The notes under the pieces: generated by a model
The model's input: only the letters and a program-made list of their open reading frames with translations
The model's database searches: none
What the model was told of the DNA's origin: nothing
Made by a program: the position numbers and the translations under genes
In this document: positions 1 through 8,551 of the stretch, in pieces
Layout: each line of letters starts with the position of its first letter
Numbering within the stretch: the first letter of the stretch is position 1
Source: Aeromicrobium flavum
Lineage (GTDB): Bacteria; Actinomycetota; Actinomycetes; Propionibacteriales; Nocardioidaceae
Direction of reading: 5' to 3'
Length of the DNA stretch: 64,000 nt
Assembly: GCF_007992115.1 (NCBI RefSeq)
Contig: NZ_BJZQ01000016.1
Location: forward strand, 17,610 to 81,609

Positions 1-1
1 G

Positions 2-556
2 CTCGAGCAGTACGTCCGCGACGCCAAGATCGACACCCTCTACGAGGGCACCACGGCGATCCAGGGCCAGGACCTGTTCTTCCGCAAGATCGTCAAGGAC
101 CAGGGCCGCGCCCTGGGCTGGCTGTCCGAGCAGATCAAGTCGTTCATCGACAACGAGGCGGGCAACGGCCGCCTCAAGGTCGAGCGCGACCTGCTCGCCA
201 CGGCGCTCGACGACACGACCGCCATCATCACGGCGATGTTCACCGACCTCATGGCTTCCAACCCGGCCGACGAGAACGGCGACGCGCGCAACGTCTACAA
301 GGTCGCGCTCAACACGACGCGGCTCGTGTACGTGCTCGGCGACCTGGTCGTGGGCTGGCTGCTGCTGCGCGGCGCCGAGGTGGCGCAGGGCCAGCTCGAC
401 GGCGGCGCCACCGGTGCCGACAAGTCGTTCTACGAGGGCAAGGTCGCCGCGGCGTCCTTCTTCGCCAAGACCGTCCTGCCCCGCCTGACCTCCGAGCGCG
501 CGATGGCCGAGGCCGTCGACCTCGACGTGATGGAGCTGGACGAAGCGGCCTTCTGA
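2..556 (+). CDS. acyl-CoA dehydrogenase, FadE5-like, C-terminal part (truncated by window edge)
   Basis: The reading frame enters from the left edge and ends in TGA at 554-556. The visible 184 residues contain [10 protein letters not shown], the YEGT motif whose Glu is the catalytic base in many acyl-CoA dehydrogenases. A helical C-terminal extension follows, with phrases such as [10 protein letters not shown] that resemble the large (about 600 aa) FadE5-type enzymes. The family performs the FAD-dependent first step of beta-oxidation. The N-terminal and FAD-binding core lie outside the window, so chain-length preference cannot be judged. The next gene is on the same strand 275 bp away, behind a family B hairpin. 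Confidence 0.9.
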   Translation, partial: LEQYVRDAKIDTLYEGTTAIQGQDLFFRKIVKDQGRALGWLSEQIKSFIDNEAGNGRLKVERDLLATALDDTTAIITAMFTDLMASNPADENGDARNVYKVALNTTRLVYVLGDLVVGWLLLRGAEVAQGQLDGGATGADKSFYEGKVAAASFFAKTVLPRLTSERAMAEAVDLDVMELDEAAF

Positions 557-650
557 GCCACTGAGTCAGACGAGCGGCGCGCACCCGATGGGTGCGCGCC
601 GCTCGTGCGTTTCGGGCGGTGCCTCCGCGCCCGCCCCGCCACCCTCACTT

Positions 651-711
651 CACTTTTGGAACTGGATCCACGTCGGTCGGCTCGTGGAACGTGGATCCAG
701 TTCCAAAAGTG
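651..711. repeat. family B hairpin element, copy 1 (61 bp, 23-15-23)
   Basis: Perfect inverted repeat: 23-nt arms at 651-673 and 689-711 around a 15-nt loop. Each arm begins CACTTTTGGAACTGGATC. It lies 94 bp past the stop of the acyl-CoA dehydrogenase. A second 61-bp copy with an identical left arm and a different loop is inside the atuA gene at 31766-31826. The remaining bases between 557 and 819 show nothing else recognisable. Confidence 0.9.
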
Positions 712-819
712 GAGAGAGAGCGGGCGCCGACCGTCCTTCACAGGTGGTGCGTCATGACCGCGGACCGTACCGACCGAGGGGCTCGCACCGGCCTCGGCGA
801 GATCGCCCTCGCGCCCCTC

Positions 820-825
820 TAGGCT
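820..825 (+). promoter_or_regulatory. -10 box of leaderless promoter
   Basis: TAGGCT, then 6 nt, then the GTG start at 832. This is the leaderless arrangement seen repeatedly in the window, and no Shine-Dalgarno sequence precedes the GTG. Confidence 0.6.
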
Positions 826-831
826 GACCGG

Positions 832-1338
832 GTGGAACTGACCCGACGACGCTGGTACCTCGTCGCGGCGCTGATCGCGGCGCTCGCGTGGGTCGCCGGG
901 ACCGCGTTCGCCGCGTCGGCGTGGGACCCGTTGCGCTCGGCCGAGGTCGTACCGATCGGTCAGCCGATCAAGGCCACGGGCGACGACCTCGCCGTGCTGA
1001 CCGACCTGCCCCAGGCCGAGCGCGCCATCACGTGCGTCGCCCGGTCGGGCAAGAAGCGGCTCCGCGTGCCCGCCGCGACCGTCGACATCGTGGTGGACAG
1101 CGACGGCAGCCGCTGGCACCTCATCGGCGTCCTTCCGGACGCGCCCGACCAGACGAAGGTCGTCTGCAAGCCGAAGGACGACCAGACCGACACGGCTCGC
1201 TACGGCACCGCCCTGGTGGACCTCTCGAGCCGCGTCGGCACCGGCCAGGCGATCGCCTGGGCCGGATTCATCGCGGGACTCGGCCTGGCCGGCGCCACCC
1301 TGACCGCTCGCACCCGGAGGACATTGGCCCATGACTGA
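832..1338 (+). CDS. small membrane protein, two TM segments, unknown function
   Basis: Encodes 168 aa from a GTG start supported by a leaderless -10 box. One hydrophobic segment lies at about residues 8-28 (YLVAALIAALAWVAGTAF) and another near 143-160 (AIAWAGFIAGLGLAGATL). Between them is about 110 residues of probably extracytoplasmic domain with two Cys (TCVARSG and VVCKPKD) that could form a disulfide. The C-terminus is basic (RTRRT), fitting a cytoplasmic tail. It overlaps the next gene by 8 bp and so is probably co-transcribed with the MDMPI-fold gene. I do not recognise the family. Confidence 0.75.
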   Translation: MELTRRRWYLVAALIAALAWVAGTAFAASAWDPLRSAEVVPIGQPIKATGDDLAVLTDLPQAERAITCVARSGKKRLRVPAATVDIVVDSDGSRWHLIGVLPDAPDQTKVVCKPKDDQTDTARYGTALVDLSSRVGTGQAIAWAGFIAGLGLAGATLTARTRRTLAHD

Positions 1339-2098
1339 CCTGACCCCCTACATCACCGCGTGGCGGCAGTCCATCGCCGCCGTGCTGGAGCTCGAGCCCG
1401 ACGACTGGGACGTCCCCACCGACCTGCCCGGCTGGACGGCCAAGGACGTGCTGGCGCACCTGGTGCACCTCGAGCGCGTGATGGTCGAGGGCGAGCCGGC
1501 CCCGGTCGGCGGCGCGGCCGTGCCCAGCGACTACACCAATGCCGGCGTGGCGGCCCTGCGCGACGTGCCGGTCGACCAGCTGCGCCGCGACCTCGCCGAC
1601 CTCGTCGAGCGGCGCGCCGAGACGCTCGCCGACCTGCCCGACTCGCAGGCCCCCGCCGTGAACACCCCCGCCGGGGTCGAGTGGCCGTGGGAGGTCGCGC
1701 TGCGCAACCGCGCGATCGACGCATGGACCCACGAGCAGGACATCCGCCGCGCGGTCGGCATCCCCGGAGGCCTCGACTCCCCCGGCGCCCACGTCACGAC
1801 GGCGACGTTCGCCGCCGCCCTGCCGTACATCCTGGGGCGGAGGGCGAAGGCCCCGATCGGCAGCGTCGTGCGCTGGGTGGTCACGGGCCCGGTCCCGCTC
1901 GACGCGACCATCGCGGTCGGCGACGACGGACGCGCCCGCCCGACCCACGTGCCTGCCGGCGCGACCCTGCGCATGGACACCGAGGCGTTCACGGTGCTCG
2001 GCGCCGGCCGCCGGGGACCCGACGCGGTGACGGTCGAGGTCGAGGGAGACCGGGAGCTGGCCGCGCGCGTCCTGGGCGCGATGGCCGTCACGACCTGA
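1331..2098 (+). CDS. maleylpyruvate isomerase-family mycothiol-dependent enzyme (MDMPI/DinB fold)
   Basis: 255 aa. The N-terminus has the typical DLPGWTAKDVLAHLVHLE signature of the MDMPI_N domain, with the first metal-binding His in the HLVHLE helix. The later WTHEQDIRRAVG segment carries the second His/Glu pair. A C-terminal beta-rich domain follows. Family members use mycothiol with a divalent metal, or act as unassigned metal-binding proteins, so the substrate cannot be named. ATG at 1331 overlaps the previous gene by 8 bp, and the stop overlaps the next ATG (TGATG at 2096-2100), giving a tight three-gene unit. Confidence 0.85.
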   Translation: MTDLTPYITAWRQSIAAVLELEPDDWDVPTDLPGWTAKDVLAHLVHLERVMVEGEPAPVGGAAVPSDYTNAGVAALRDVPVDQLRRDLADLVERRAETLADLPDSQAPAVNTPAGVEWPWEVALRNRAIDAWTHEQDIRRAVGIPGGLDSPGAHVTTATFAAALPYILGRRAKAPIGSVVRWVVTGPVPLDATIAVGDDGRARPTHVPAGATLRMDTEAFTVLGAGRRGPDAVTVEVEGDRELAARVLGAMAVTT

Positions 2099-2892
2099 TG
2101 CGCGTGCGTCGGCCCCCGGTCCCCGTCTCGGCGCTGGTGCGCCTGGCGCGGCGCGGGGTCTCGCGCCTGCACCGCGCGGCACCGGCCCCCGCGCGCGGTC
2201 TCTCTACCGCCGCGGCCGGACTGCCGGCGGAGACGATGGGCCGCCTCACCGCCCACATGAACCGCCTGTCGGACGCCGAGCGACGCGCCCTCGACCCCAC
2301 GACCCACCCGCGCGACTTCCGCCAGCCCGACGACACGTCGTGCGGTGCCGCCTCCCTCGTCGTCTCACGGATGCTCAACGACCAGCCCTACGCGATCTGG
2401 CTGACGACCGGCTACGACCCGCACACCGATCGCTCCGACCAGGCCGCGCTCCAGGACCGGTGGCGGGCCGAGGTGCTCGCGACGCACCGCCGCGTGACGA
2501 GCCTGCGCGACCATGACGGCGATCTGCAGTGGCCGTGGCTGCGGGTCGTGGGCACCTCGCCGTGGGGCGCCGCGCGTCAGATGACCGGCGAGGGCGGCTC
2601 GGGCGTGCCGGGCGCTCGGTACAGCGCCCGCACCCTCGACCCGGACGACCTCCTCACCGAGTTCGACCGCGTCCTCGCAGCGGTGGAGGCGGGCCACACG
2701 GTGCCGCTCTACGTGGGCGACGAGGTGCGCCCCGCTCACGTCGTCCTGGCCGTCCGCACGCGGTCGGACGGCCTCGAGTTCTTCGAGCCCAGCGCCGGTC
2801 GGCTGGTCCGTGTCGCGCGGGACGCGTTCGCCGCGGGTAGGTTCACACTCGGCGGGTGGTCGGTGCCGTGGTTCGCGGTCCTGCCCCGCTGA
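2098..2892 (+). CDS. C39-like papain-fold protein (putative)
   Basis: 264 aa. The ATG at 2098 shares one base with the preceding stop. A central DDTSCGAASLVVSRML segment has the Gln/Asp-Cys-Gly-x-x-Ser look of C39-like cysteine peptidases. A later RPAHVVLAV segment could supply the His. There is no clear signal peptide: the N-terminus is basic and Pro/Arg-rich. Function is inferred only from these motifs, and it could be an inactive papain-fold domain. It closes the 832-2892 unit; the SDR that follows has its own GGAG ribosome site. Confidence 0.6.
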   Translation: MRVRRPPVPVSALVRLARRGVSRLHRAAPAPARGLSTAAAGLPAETMGRLTAHMNRLSDAERRALDPTTHPRDFRQPDDTSCGAASLVVSRMLNDQPYAIWLTTGYDPHTDRSDQAALQDRWRAEVLATHRRVTSLRDHDGDLQWPWLRVVGTSPWGAARQMTGEGGSGVPGARYSARTLDPDDLLTEFDRVLAAVEAGHTVPLYVGDEVRPAHVVLAVRTRSDGLEFFEPSAGRLVRVARDAFAAGRFTLGGWSVPWFAVLPR

Positions 2893-2905
2893 GATCGGAG
2901 TGAGC

Positions 2906-3796
2906 ATGGGTTGGGACACGACCGCGATGGGCGACCTGACGGGGCGACGCGCCCTGGTCACCGGCGCCACCAGCGGCATCGGCACCGAGACGGCGCGCGA
3001 GCTGCTGCGGCACGGCGCGGAGGTCGTCATCACGGCGCGCGACGACCGCAAGGCCGCCGACACCGTCGCGGACCTCGGCGATGTCGAGGTGGTCACGCTC
3101 GACCTGTCCGACCTGCCGGGAACGATCGCCGCCGCGCAGGGCGTGGTGGATGACGGGCGACCGTTCGACATCGTCGTGAACAACGCCGGCGTGATGATCC
3201 CGCCGTTCACGCGCACGATGGACGGCTTCGAGCTGCAGATCGCGACGAACCACCTCGGACACTTCGCCTGGAACGCCACCCTGTGGCCGCTGCTGCGCGA
3301 GGGCTCCACCCGGATCGTCACGGTGGCGTCGTTGGCGCACTCGATGACGAAGGGCATCGACCTGCGCTCGCTCGAGCCGAACGGCGACCCGCGCCGCTAC
3401 AAGAAGTGGCGGTCGTACGCCGAGTCCAAGCTCGCGAACCTGCTGTACATGAAGGAACTCGACCGTCGCGTGAAGGCGGCGGGCCTCGGCGTCGTGTCGG
3501 TGGCCGCGCACCCGGGCCTGACCTCGACGAACCTGACCAAGCCCGGCGGCTTCGCACTGCACAGCCTCTCGGGTGCCTTCAGCCAGCCGGCGCGGATGGG
3601 CGCCCTGCCCTCGCTGCGCGCGGCCACCGACCCGGCGCTCACCGGCGGCGATTACCTCGGGCCCGACGGCTTCCGGCAGACCCGGGGTCGCCCGCGGTAC
3701 GTCGGCATGACGGCTGCTGCGAGCGACCCGGAGCTGGCCGCCGAGCTGTGGTCGGCCAGCGAGACCGCCACGGGCGTCGTCTTCGACGTCTCCTGA
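2906..3796 (+). CDS. short-chain dehydrogenase/reductase (protochlorophyllide reductase/retinol dehydrogenase-like)
   Basis: 296 aa. The Rossmann nucleotide site TGATSGIG, the NNAG motif, Ser in VASLAHS and the YAESK catalytic Tyr/Lys are all present. AHPGLTSTNL after the active site is typical of the atypical-SDR branch close to retinol dehydrogenases. Start ATG 2906 is chosen because GGAG sits about 5 nt upstream. It is probably an NAD(P)-dependent oxidoreductase of unknown lipophilic substrate. Its 3' end faces the MFS gene, with a family A hairpin between the two. Confidence 0.85.
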   Translation: MGWDTTAMGDLTGRRALVTGATSGIGTETARELLRHGAEVVITARDDRKAADTVADLGDVEVVTLDLSDLPGTIAAAQGVVDDGRPFDIVVNNAGVMIPPFTRTMDGFELQIATNHLGHFAWNATLWPLLREGSTRIVTVASLAHSMTKGIDLRSLEPNGDPRRYKKWRSYAESKLANLLYMKELDRRVKAAGLGVVSVAAHPGLTSTNLTKPGGFALHSLSGAFSQPARMGALPSLRAATDPALTGGDYLGPDGFRQTRGRPRYVGMTAAASDPELAAELWSASETATGVVFDVS

Positions 3797-3818
3797 GTCC
3801 GTCCGCCGGTGCCCTCGC

Positions 3819-3897
3819 CGAGTGGCGCAAAGCGGGGTCCCGAGTGGCGCAGAATGGCCCGCCACTCGGCGAGTGGCGGGCATTTTTGCGCCACTCG
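3819..3897. repeat. family A hairpin element, copy 1 (57-bp core plus leading half-repeat)
   Basis: Core 3841-3897: CGAGTGGCGCA, 5 nt, GCCCGCCACTC, GGC, GAGTGGCGGGC, 5 nt, TGCGCCACTCG. The outer 11-bp arms and the inner 11-bp arms each pair perfectly. An extra CGAGTGGCGCA at 3819-3829 precedes it. It fills the gap between two convergent genes, 23 nt after the SDR stop and 10 nt from the MFS stop. Copies are at 59168 and 63961. Confidence 0.9.
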
Positions 3898-3907
3898 CGG
3901 GGCGGGG

Positions 3908-5179
3908 TCAGCCGATGCCGGCGTGGCGGGCCCAGCGCTCGGGGTCGTCGCGCACGAGGCGGGCGCGCGTCTTCACCCGGTAGCGCCACACCTGCGCGAG
4001 GCCGAGGCCCCACAGCACGTACTGGAAGCTCATCGCGGCCTTGAAGTTCTGACCCGTCTGGTCGAGGATCACGCCGACGGCGATGACGGTGATGAGGCTG
4101 GCGAGGAAGCCCGCCTGGTTGACGATGCCGGTGGCGGCCGAGAGCCGGTCGATCGGGTTGGACGTGCGCACCAGGTCGAAGCCGATCATCGAGGCCGGAC
4201 CACCGACACCCACCACGATCACCAGGACCACGAGCATCCAGCCCGGCGCGTCGCCGGGCCACGCCAGCACGATCGTCCACACCAGCACGATGCTCAGCAC
4301 GATCGCCAGCACCAGGGTCGAGCGATGCCACGGGTGGTTCGAGATGAGGCGGCCCAGGACGGGCCCGGCGAACATGACCGCGACCACCATGATCGTCAGC
4401 AGCACGCCGGCGAACGCCTCCGAGGTGTGCTCGCCCCGCACGAAGAACGGGTAGCCCCACAGCAGGCCCAGCACGGTCGAGCTGAACTGCGTGACGAAGT
4501 GCATCCAGAAGCCCAGCCGGGTGCCGGGGTGCTCCCACGAGGCGCTGAGCGATCGACGGATGTTGGTCCACGACAGTGCGGGGCCGCGGACCGACCGCGC
4601 GTGGGGCTCGTCGCGCACCCACACCAGCACGGCGAGGGTCACGACGACGCCGAACGAGGCCGCCAGCAGGTACGCCTTCGTCCAGCCGAGGTTGCTCAGC
4701 GCCCAGGTCATCGGCACGGCCGCGATGATGGCGCCGAACTGCCCGATGGGGCCGGTCAGCAGCGTGATCTCGGGGACCTTGCGCGCCGAGAACCACGCGT
4801 TGACCAGCCGCAGCAGGCACACGAACGTCATCGCGTCGCCCATGCCGACGAAGAAGCGAGCCGCGAGCGCCGTGGGGTAGGACTCCGCGAAGGCGAACGC
4901 CGTCTGCGACAGCGTCAGCACGGCGGCGCCGGCCAGCATCACCGCGCGCGGGCCGAAGCGGTCGACGGCCAGCCCCACGGGGATCTGCATGCCGGCGTAG
5001 ACCAGCAGCTGCAGCATGACGAAGGTCGAGAGCTGGGCGGCGCTGATGTCGAAGCGCTCCGACGCCACGAGGCCGGCGACCGCGAGGGAGGAGCGGTGGA
5101 AGACCGCGAGCAGGTAGGCGGCCAGGCCGACCACCCAGACGAGGTAGGCGCCCCGGTGGTGCTGCTCCTGGACACTCAC
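3908..5179 (-). CDS. MFS transporter
   Basis: 423 aa with about 12 hydrophobic segments across its length. The N-terminal half carries the loop motif LAVDRFGPRAVMLAGA after TM2 (the MFS G-x-x-x-D-R-x-G-R-R variant). A central charged loop (VRDEPHARSVRGP) divides the two six-helix halves. The substrate cannot be told from sequence. GTG 5179 is preferred over the TTG five codons upstream because a CACACT -10-like box lies exactly 6 nt before it. The neighbouring bkdABC operon is on the same strand but separated by a family D hairpin. Confidence 0.85.
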   Translation of the reverse strand: MSVQEQHHRGAYLVWVVGLAAYLLAVFHRSSLAVAGLVASERFDISAAQLSTFVMLQLLVYAGMQIPVGLAVDRFGPRAVMLAGAAVLTLSQTAFAFAESYPTALAARFFVGMGDAMTFVCLLRLVNAWFSARKVPEITLLTGPIGQFGAIIAAVPMTWALSNLGWTKAYLLAASFGVVVTLAVLVWVRDEPHARSVRGPALSWTNIRRSLSASWEHPGTRLGFWMHFVTQFSSTVLGLLWGYPFFVRGEHTSEAFAGVLLTIMVVAVMFAGPVLGRLISNHPWHRSTLVLAIVLSIVLVWTIVLAWPGDAPGWMLVVLVIVVGVGGPASMIGFDLVRTSNPIDRLSAATGIVNQAGFLASLITVIAVGVILDQTGQNFKAAMSFQYVLWGLGLAQVWRYRVKTRARLVRDDPERWARHAGIG

Positions 5180-5198
5180 CGATCCAGTGTGCAACTGC

Positions 5199-5266
5199 AG
5201 CGCTGAGCGTGACGTTTCGGGGGTCGGAAACGGCGTGTCGACCCCGCAAACGTCACGCCCAGCGCT
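5199..5266. repeat. family D hairpin element, copy 1 (68 bp, 28-12-28)
   Basis: Arms at 5199-5226 and 5239-5266 pair at 25 of 28 positions around a 12-nt loop. The outer bases read AGCGCTG...CAGCGCT, with GTGACGTTT inside. It lies 3 nt beyond the bkdC stop and just upstream of the MFS promoter. The element at 50777-50844 is nearly the same sequence in opposite orientation, including the loop. Confidence 0.9.
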
Positions 5267-5269
5267 TCC

Positions 5270-6463
5270 TCAGAAGGCCAGGGCCATCGCCGGGTGCTCG
5301 AGGATCGTGGCGACGTCGGCGAGGAAGCGGGAGGCCTGCTCGCCGTCGGCGACGCGGTGGTCGAAGGTGACCGCCAGCGTCGTGACCCAGCGCGGGACGA
5401 CCTCCTCGTCCACGACCCACGGCCGGCGGGCGACCCGCCCCAGCGCCAGGATCCCGGACTGGCCCGGCGGCAGGATCGGCGTGCCGCCGTCGACCCCGAA
5501 GACGCCGACGTTCGTGAGGGTGAACGTGCCGCCGGACATCTGGTCGGGTTGGATCCGCGCCGCACGCGCCGTGGCCACGAGGTCGTCGATCGCGTGGCCG
5601 AGGTCGGCCAGCGACAGCCGTTCGGCCTCGCGGACCACCGGCACGACCAGGCCTCGCTCCGTCGCGGCGGCGATGCCGAGCCCCACGGAGGCGGGGTGCT
5701 CGATGGTCGAGTCGTTCCAGCGTGCGTGCAGGTCGGGCGTCCGGCCGAGGGCGAGGCAGACCGCCCGGGCCGTGAGCAGGGTCGTCGTCACCTTGACCCC
5801 GTCGAACCGGCGGTCGGCCCTGAGCCGCTCGACGAGCTCGACGGACGCCGACACGTCGACCGTGACCCACTCGGTGGCCTGCGGCACCGCGACCGACGCG
5901 ATCATCGCCTCGGCCGTGGCGCGCCGGACGCCGGTGACGGGCGCGGCCGTCGTGCCGGCCCCGGACAGCATGCGGGCGAACTCCTCGACCTCGGCCCGGG
6001 TCACGGCGTCGCCGCGGGCGGGCACCTTCGCGAGGTCGATGCCGAGGTCCTTGGCGAGCTTGCGCACCGGCGGCTTGGCCAGCACGCGCACCGACGGCGC
6101 GGGGCTGCCGTTCCGGGGCCGGTTGCGGGTGCGCCGACGGCTAACACTCGGCCCGTAGCCGACCAGGACCTCGCGCTTCTCGGTGGTCGGCGCCTCGCTC
6201 GCCTCGGCCGGAGCGCCCCCGCCGATCTGCACGATCGGCGTGCCGACCCTCACGGTCTGGCCCTCCTCGACCAGCAGGGCCTCGACGCGCCCGGCGAACG
6301 GGCTCGGCAGCTCGACGATCGACTTGGCGGTCTCGATGTCGACCAGCGGGTCGTTCACGCCCACCTCGTCCCCCACCGCGACGTGCCACGAGACGATCTC
6401 GGCCTCGGTGAGCCCCTCGCCGACGTCGGGCAGCGCGAAGACGTTCGGCGTGTCCGTGCTCAT
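5270..6463 (-). CDS. bkdC: branched-chain 2-oxoacid dehydrogenase E2, dihydrolipoyl acyltransferase
   Basis: 397 aa. The N-terminal lipoyl domain has DIETAKS with the lipoylated Lys at about residue 47. A peripheral subunit-binding domain follows near residues 130-165 (VRKLAKDLGIDLAKVPARG). The C-terminal catalytic domain ends with FDHRVADG, whose His (about 369) and Asp (about 373) are the acyltransferase residues. It transfers the acyl group from E1 to CoA. Its ATG shares one base with the E1-beta stop. No lipoamide dehydrogenase (E3) gene is adjacent, so E3 must come from elsewhere. Substrate assignment (branched-chain rather than pyruvate) rests on the separate E1 alpha/beta genes and a single lipoyl domain. 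Confidence 0.85.
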   Translation of the reverse strand: MSTDTPNVFALPDVGEGLTEAEIVSWHVAVGDEVGVNDPLVDIETAKSIVELPSPFAGRVEALLVEEGQTVRVGTPIVQIGGGAPAEASEAPTTEKREVLVGYGPSVSRRRTRNRPRNGSPAPSVRVLAKPPVRKLAKDLGIDLAKVPARGDAVTRAEVEEFARMLSGAGTTAAPVTGVRRATAEAMIASVAVPQATEWVTVDVSASVELVERLRADRRFDGVKVTTTLLTARAVCLALGRTPDLHARWNDSTIEHPASVGLGIAAATERGLVVPVVREAERLSLADLGHAIDDLVATARAARIQPDQMSGGTFTLTNVGVFGVDGGTPILPPGQSGILALGRVARRPWVVDEEVVPRWVTTLAVTFDHRVADGEQASRFLADVATILEHPAMALAF

Positions 6464-7422
6464 CAGAACTCCCCCGTGACGGCCACGGCGTCGAGGATCC
6501 GCTCGACGCTCGGCAGGTGGTCGTGCTCGACCCGGCACGGCGGGTAGGGCAGGTCGTACCCCGTGACGCGCTGCACCGGTGCCTCCAGCGAGTAGAAGCA
6601 CTCCTGCGTGATCCGCGTGGCGAGCTCGGCACCGAGGCCCAGCGTGCGGGCGGCCTCGTGCACCACGACGACACGTCCCGTGCGACGGACCGACTCGAAG
6701 ACCGGGTCGAGGTCCAGCGGCGACAGCGAGCGCAGGTCGATGACCTCCGCCGAGACGTCCGCCTCGTCCGCGGCCTGCAGGCACGTCTTCACGACCGGCC
6801 CGTAGCCCACCACGGTGACGTCGTCGCCGGAGCGGACGACGCGGCTCTCGTGCAGGCCGAGGCCGGCCGCGTCGCCGACCTCGCTGATGTCCCAGTACCG
6901 CTGCTTCGGCTCGAGGAACACGACCGGGTCGTCCGACGCGATCGCCTGCTGGATCATCCAGTACGCGTCGTGCGGAGTCGACGGCGAGACCACGGTGAGA
7001 CCCGGTGTCATGACGAACTGCGCCTCCGGGCTCTCGGAGTGGTGCTCGACCGCGCCGATGCCGCCGCCGTACGGGATGCGAATGACGATCGGCATGGCGA
7101 CCGCGCCCTCGCTGCGGAACCGCACCCGGGCCACCTGGTTCACGATCTGGTCGTACGCGGGGTAGACGAACCCGTCGAACTGGATCTCGACGACGGGACG
7201 GAATCCGCGGTAGGCCAACCCCACCGACGCCCCGAGGATCGCGGACTCGGCCAGGGGCGTGTCCATGACGCGCTGGTCGCCGAAGTCCTTCTGCAGGCCG
7301 TCGGTGACGCGGAAGACACCGCCGAGCCGGCCGATGTCCTCACCCAGCAGCAGCACCTTCGGGTCGTTCTCCATGGCGGCGCGCAGGCCCGCGTTGAGGG
7401 CCTTGCCGATGCTCAGCTCCAT
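6463..7422 (-). CDS. bkdB: 2-oxoacid dehydrogenase E1 component, beta subunit
   Basis: 319 aa. Typical E1-beta start (ALNAGLRAAMENDPKVLLLGEDIG) and the FRVTDGLQ, DTPLAESAI and HHSESPEAQF motifs. The last contains the His pair that shapes the thiamine diphosphate pocket together with E1-alpha. It decarboxylates the branched 2-oxoacid as an alpha2beta2 heterotetramer. ATG 7422 lies within the last codons of the alpha gene (10-bp overlap), showing translational coupling. Members of the same operon in mycobacteria are named bkdA-bkdB-bkdC; the name is transferred by order and similarity. Confidence 0.85.
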   Translation of the reverse strand: MELSIGKALNAGLRAAMENDPKVLLLGEDIGRLGGVFRVTDGLQKDFGDQRVMDTPLAESAILGASVGLAYRGFRPVVEIQFDGFVYPAYDQIVNQVARVRFRSEGAVAMPIVIRIPYGGGIGAVEHHSESPEAQFVMTPGLTVVSPSTPHDAYWMIQQAIASDDPVVFLEPKQRYWDISEVGDAAGLGLHESRVVRSGDDVTVVGYGPVVKTCLQAADEADVSAEVIDLRSLSPLDLDPVFESVRRTGRVVVVHEAARTLGLGAELATRITQECFYSLEAPVQRVTGYDLPYPPCRVEHDHLPSVERILDAVAVTGEF

Positions 7423-8447
7423 GACCGCACCTCCTCGCGCTGGGCCACCAGCTCCGGTGGCAGGTCGGCGTACACGTGCTCGAACAGCGCCGCGAGGTCC
7501 GGGTCGGGCAGCGCCTTGCACGCCTCACGCAGGCGCTGCCCGAGCTGCTCGGCCTCGGCCTGCACCTGCGCGTCGAACTCGGCGAAGCCGGGGTCGGTGC
7601 GCTCGAGGAGCGCCCTCAGGCGCAGCAGCGGATCGCGCTCGGCCCACTCGTCGGCCTCGCGTGGGTCGCGGTACCGGCTCGGGTCGTCGGAGGTCGTGTG
7701 CGCGCCCATCCGGTAGGTGATCGCCTCGATCAGGGTCGGCCCGCCGCCCGACCGCGCCTTCGCGAGGGCCTCGCTCGTGACCTGGTGGACGGCCAGCACG
7801 TCGTTGCCGTCGACGCGGATGCCCTCGAAGCCGAAGCCGGCGGCGCGCTGGGCGATGGGGATCCGGGTCTGGCGCTCGAGCGGCACGCTGATCGCGTACT
7901 GGTTGTTCTGGCAGAAGAACACCACGGGCGCGTTGTAGGACGCGGCCCAGGCGAAGGCTTCGTTGGTGTCGCCCTGGCTCGTGGCACCGTCACCGAAGTA
8001 CGTGACGACCGCGTCCTCCTTGCCCTCGAGCGTCAGGCCGATGCCGTAGCCGACGGCGTGCAGCGTCTGGGCGCCGATGATGATCGCCGGGAGCGCGAAC
8101 CCGTGCTCGGCGGGGTCCCAGCCGCCGAGGCTCGTGCCGCGGAAGATCGCCAGCAGGAGCGTGGGGTCGACGCCGCGGCACCAGGCGACGCCGTGCTCGC
8201 GGTAGGACGGGAAGACGAAGTCGTTCGCGGCCAGTGCCCGGCCGCTGCCGATCTGGGCGGCCTCCTGGCCGAGCATCGGGGGCCACAGGCCCAGCTCGCC
8301 GTGCCGCTGCAGCGCGAACGCCTCGGTGTCGATGCGGCGAGCGAGGACGAGGTCGCGGTGGAACGCGCGCAGCTCGTCGGCCGTGAAGTGGTGCGCTGCG
8401 ACGAGCTCGCCGTCGGGCGCCAGGGTCTGGGAGATGGGTAGGCCCAT
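7413..8447 (-). CDS. bkdA: 2-oxoacid dehydrogenase E1 component, alpha subunit
   Basis: 344 aa. Contains the thiamine diphosphate/Mg motif GDGATSQGD...NN (FGDGATSQGDTNEAF to CQNNQYA) and the YRMGAHTTSDDPSRYR loop typical of branched-chain E1-alpha. First gene of the bkdABC operon. AAGGAGG lies 5 nt before the ATG. A -10-like TAGCCT (8556-8561 on the reverse strand) and a perfect CRP-like palindrome (8526-8551) lie 79-114 nt upstream. The operon should channel 2-oxoacids of Val, Leu and Ile to acyl-CoAs for degradation or branched fatty acid priming. Confidence 0.88.
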   Translation of the reverse strand: MGLPISQTLAPDGELVAAHHFTADELRAFHRDLVLARRIDTEAFALQRHGELGLWPPMLGQEAAQIGSGRALAANDFVFPSYREHGVAWCRGVDPTLLLAIFRGTSLGGWDPAEHGFALPAIIIGAQTLHAVGYGIGLTLEGKEDAVVTYFGDGATSQGDTNEAFAWAASYNAPVVFFCQNNQYAISVPLERQTRIPIAQRAAGFGFEGIRVDGNDVLAVHQVTSEALAKARSGGGPTLIEAITYRMGAHTTSDDPSRYRDPREADEWAERDPLLRLRALLERTDPGFAEFDAQVQAEAEQLGQRLREACKALPDPDLAALFEHVYADLPPELVAQREEVRSWS

Positions 8448-8525
8448 GACTGCCTCCTTGCCGGGAGCGGGATCACCGCTCCGTTGACGCGGTCCGGGGC
8501 TCGAGGATGGTGAGCCAGATGGACC

Positions 8526-8551
8526 GCAGATGTGACAGGCATCACATCTGC
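8526..8551 (-). promoter_or_regulatory. CRP/GlxR-like operator, perfect 10-bp inverted repeat
   Basis: Arms GCAGATGTGA and TCACATCTGC flank CAGGCA, so the core is TGTGA-N6-TCACA, the CRP/FNR-family consensus. A TAGCCT -10-like box (8556-8561) is directly upstream in the bkd direction, so the site would cover the start of transcription, which fits repression. Lies 79 nt before the bkdA ATG. Confidence 0.65.

Noticed and set aside
1360..2097. Extension of the C39-like gene frame back to 1360
   Set aside because: It is a second frame of the MDMPI gene with Arg-rich composition; the overlapping ATG at 2098 is the natural start.
3841..3897. CRISPR-like repeat
   Set aside because: Copies are tens of kb apart, palindromic and without spacers or cas genes.
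3809..5206. Long plus-strand frames opposite the MFS transporter
   Set aside because: Translations are His/Arg/Gln-rich shadows; the minus strand has clear TM helices.
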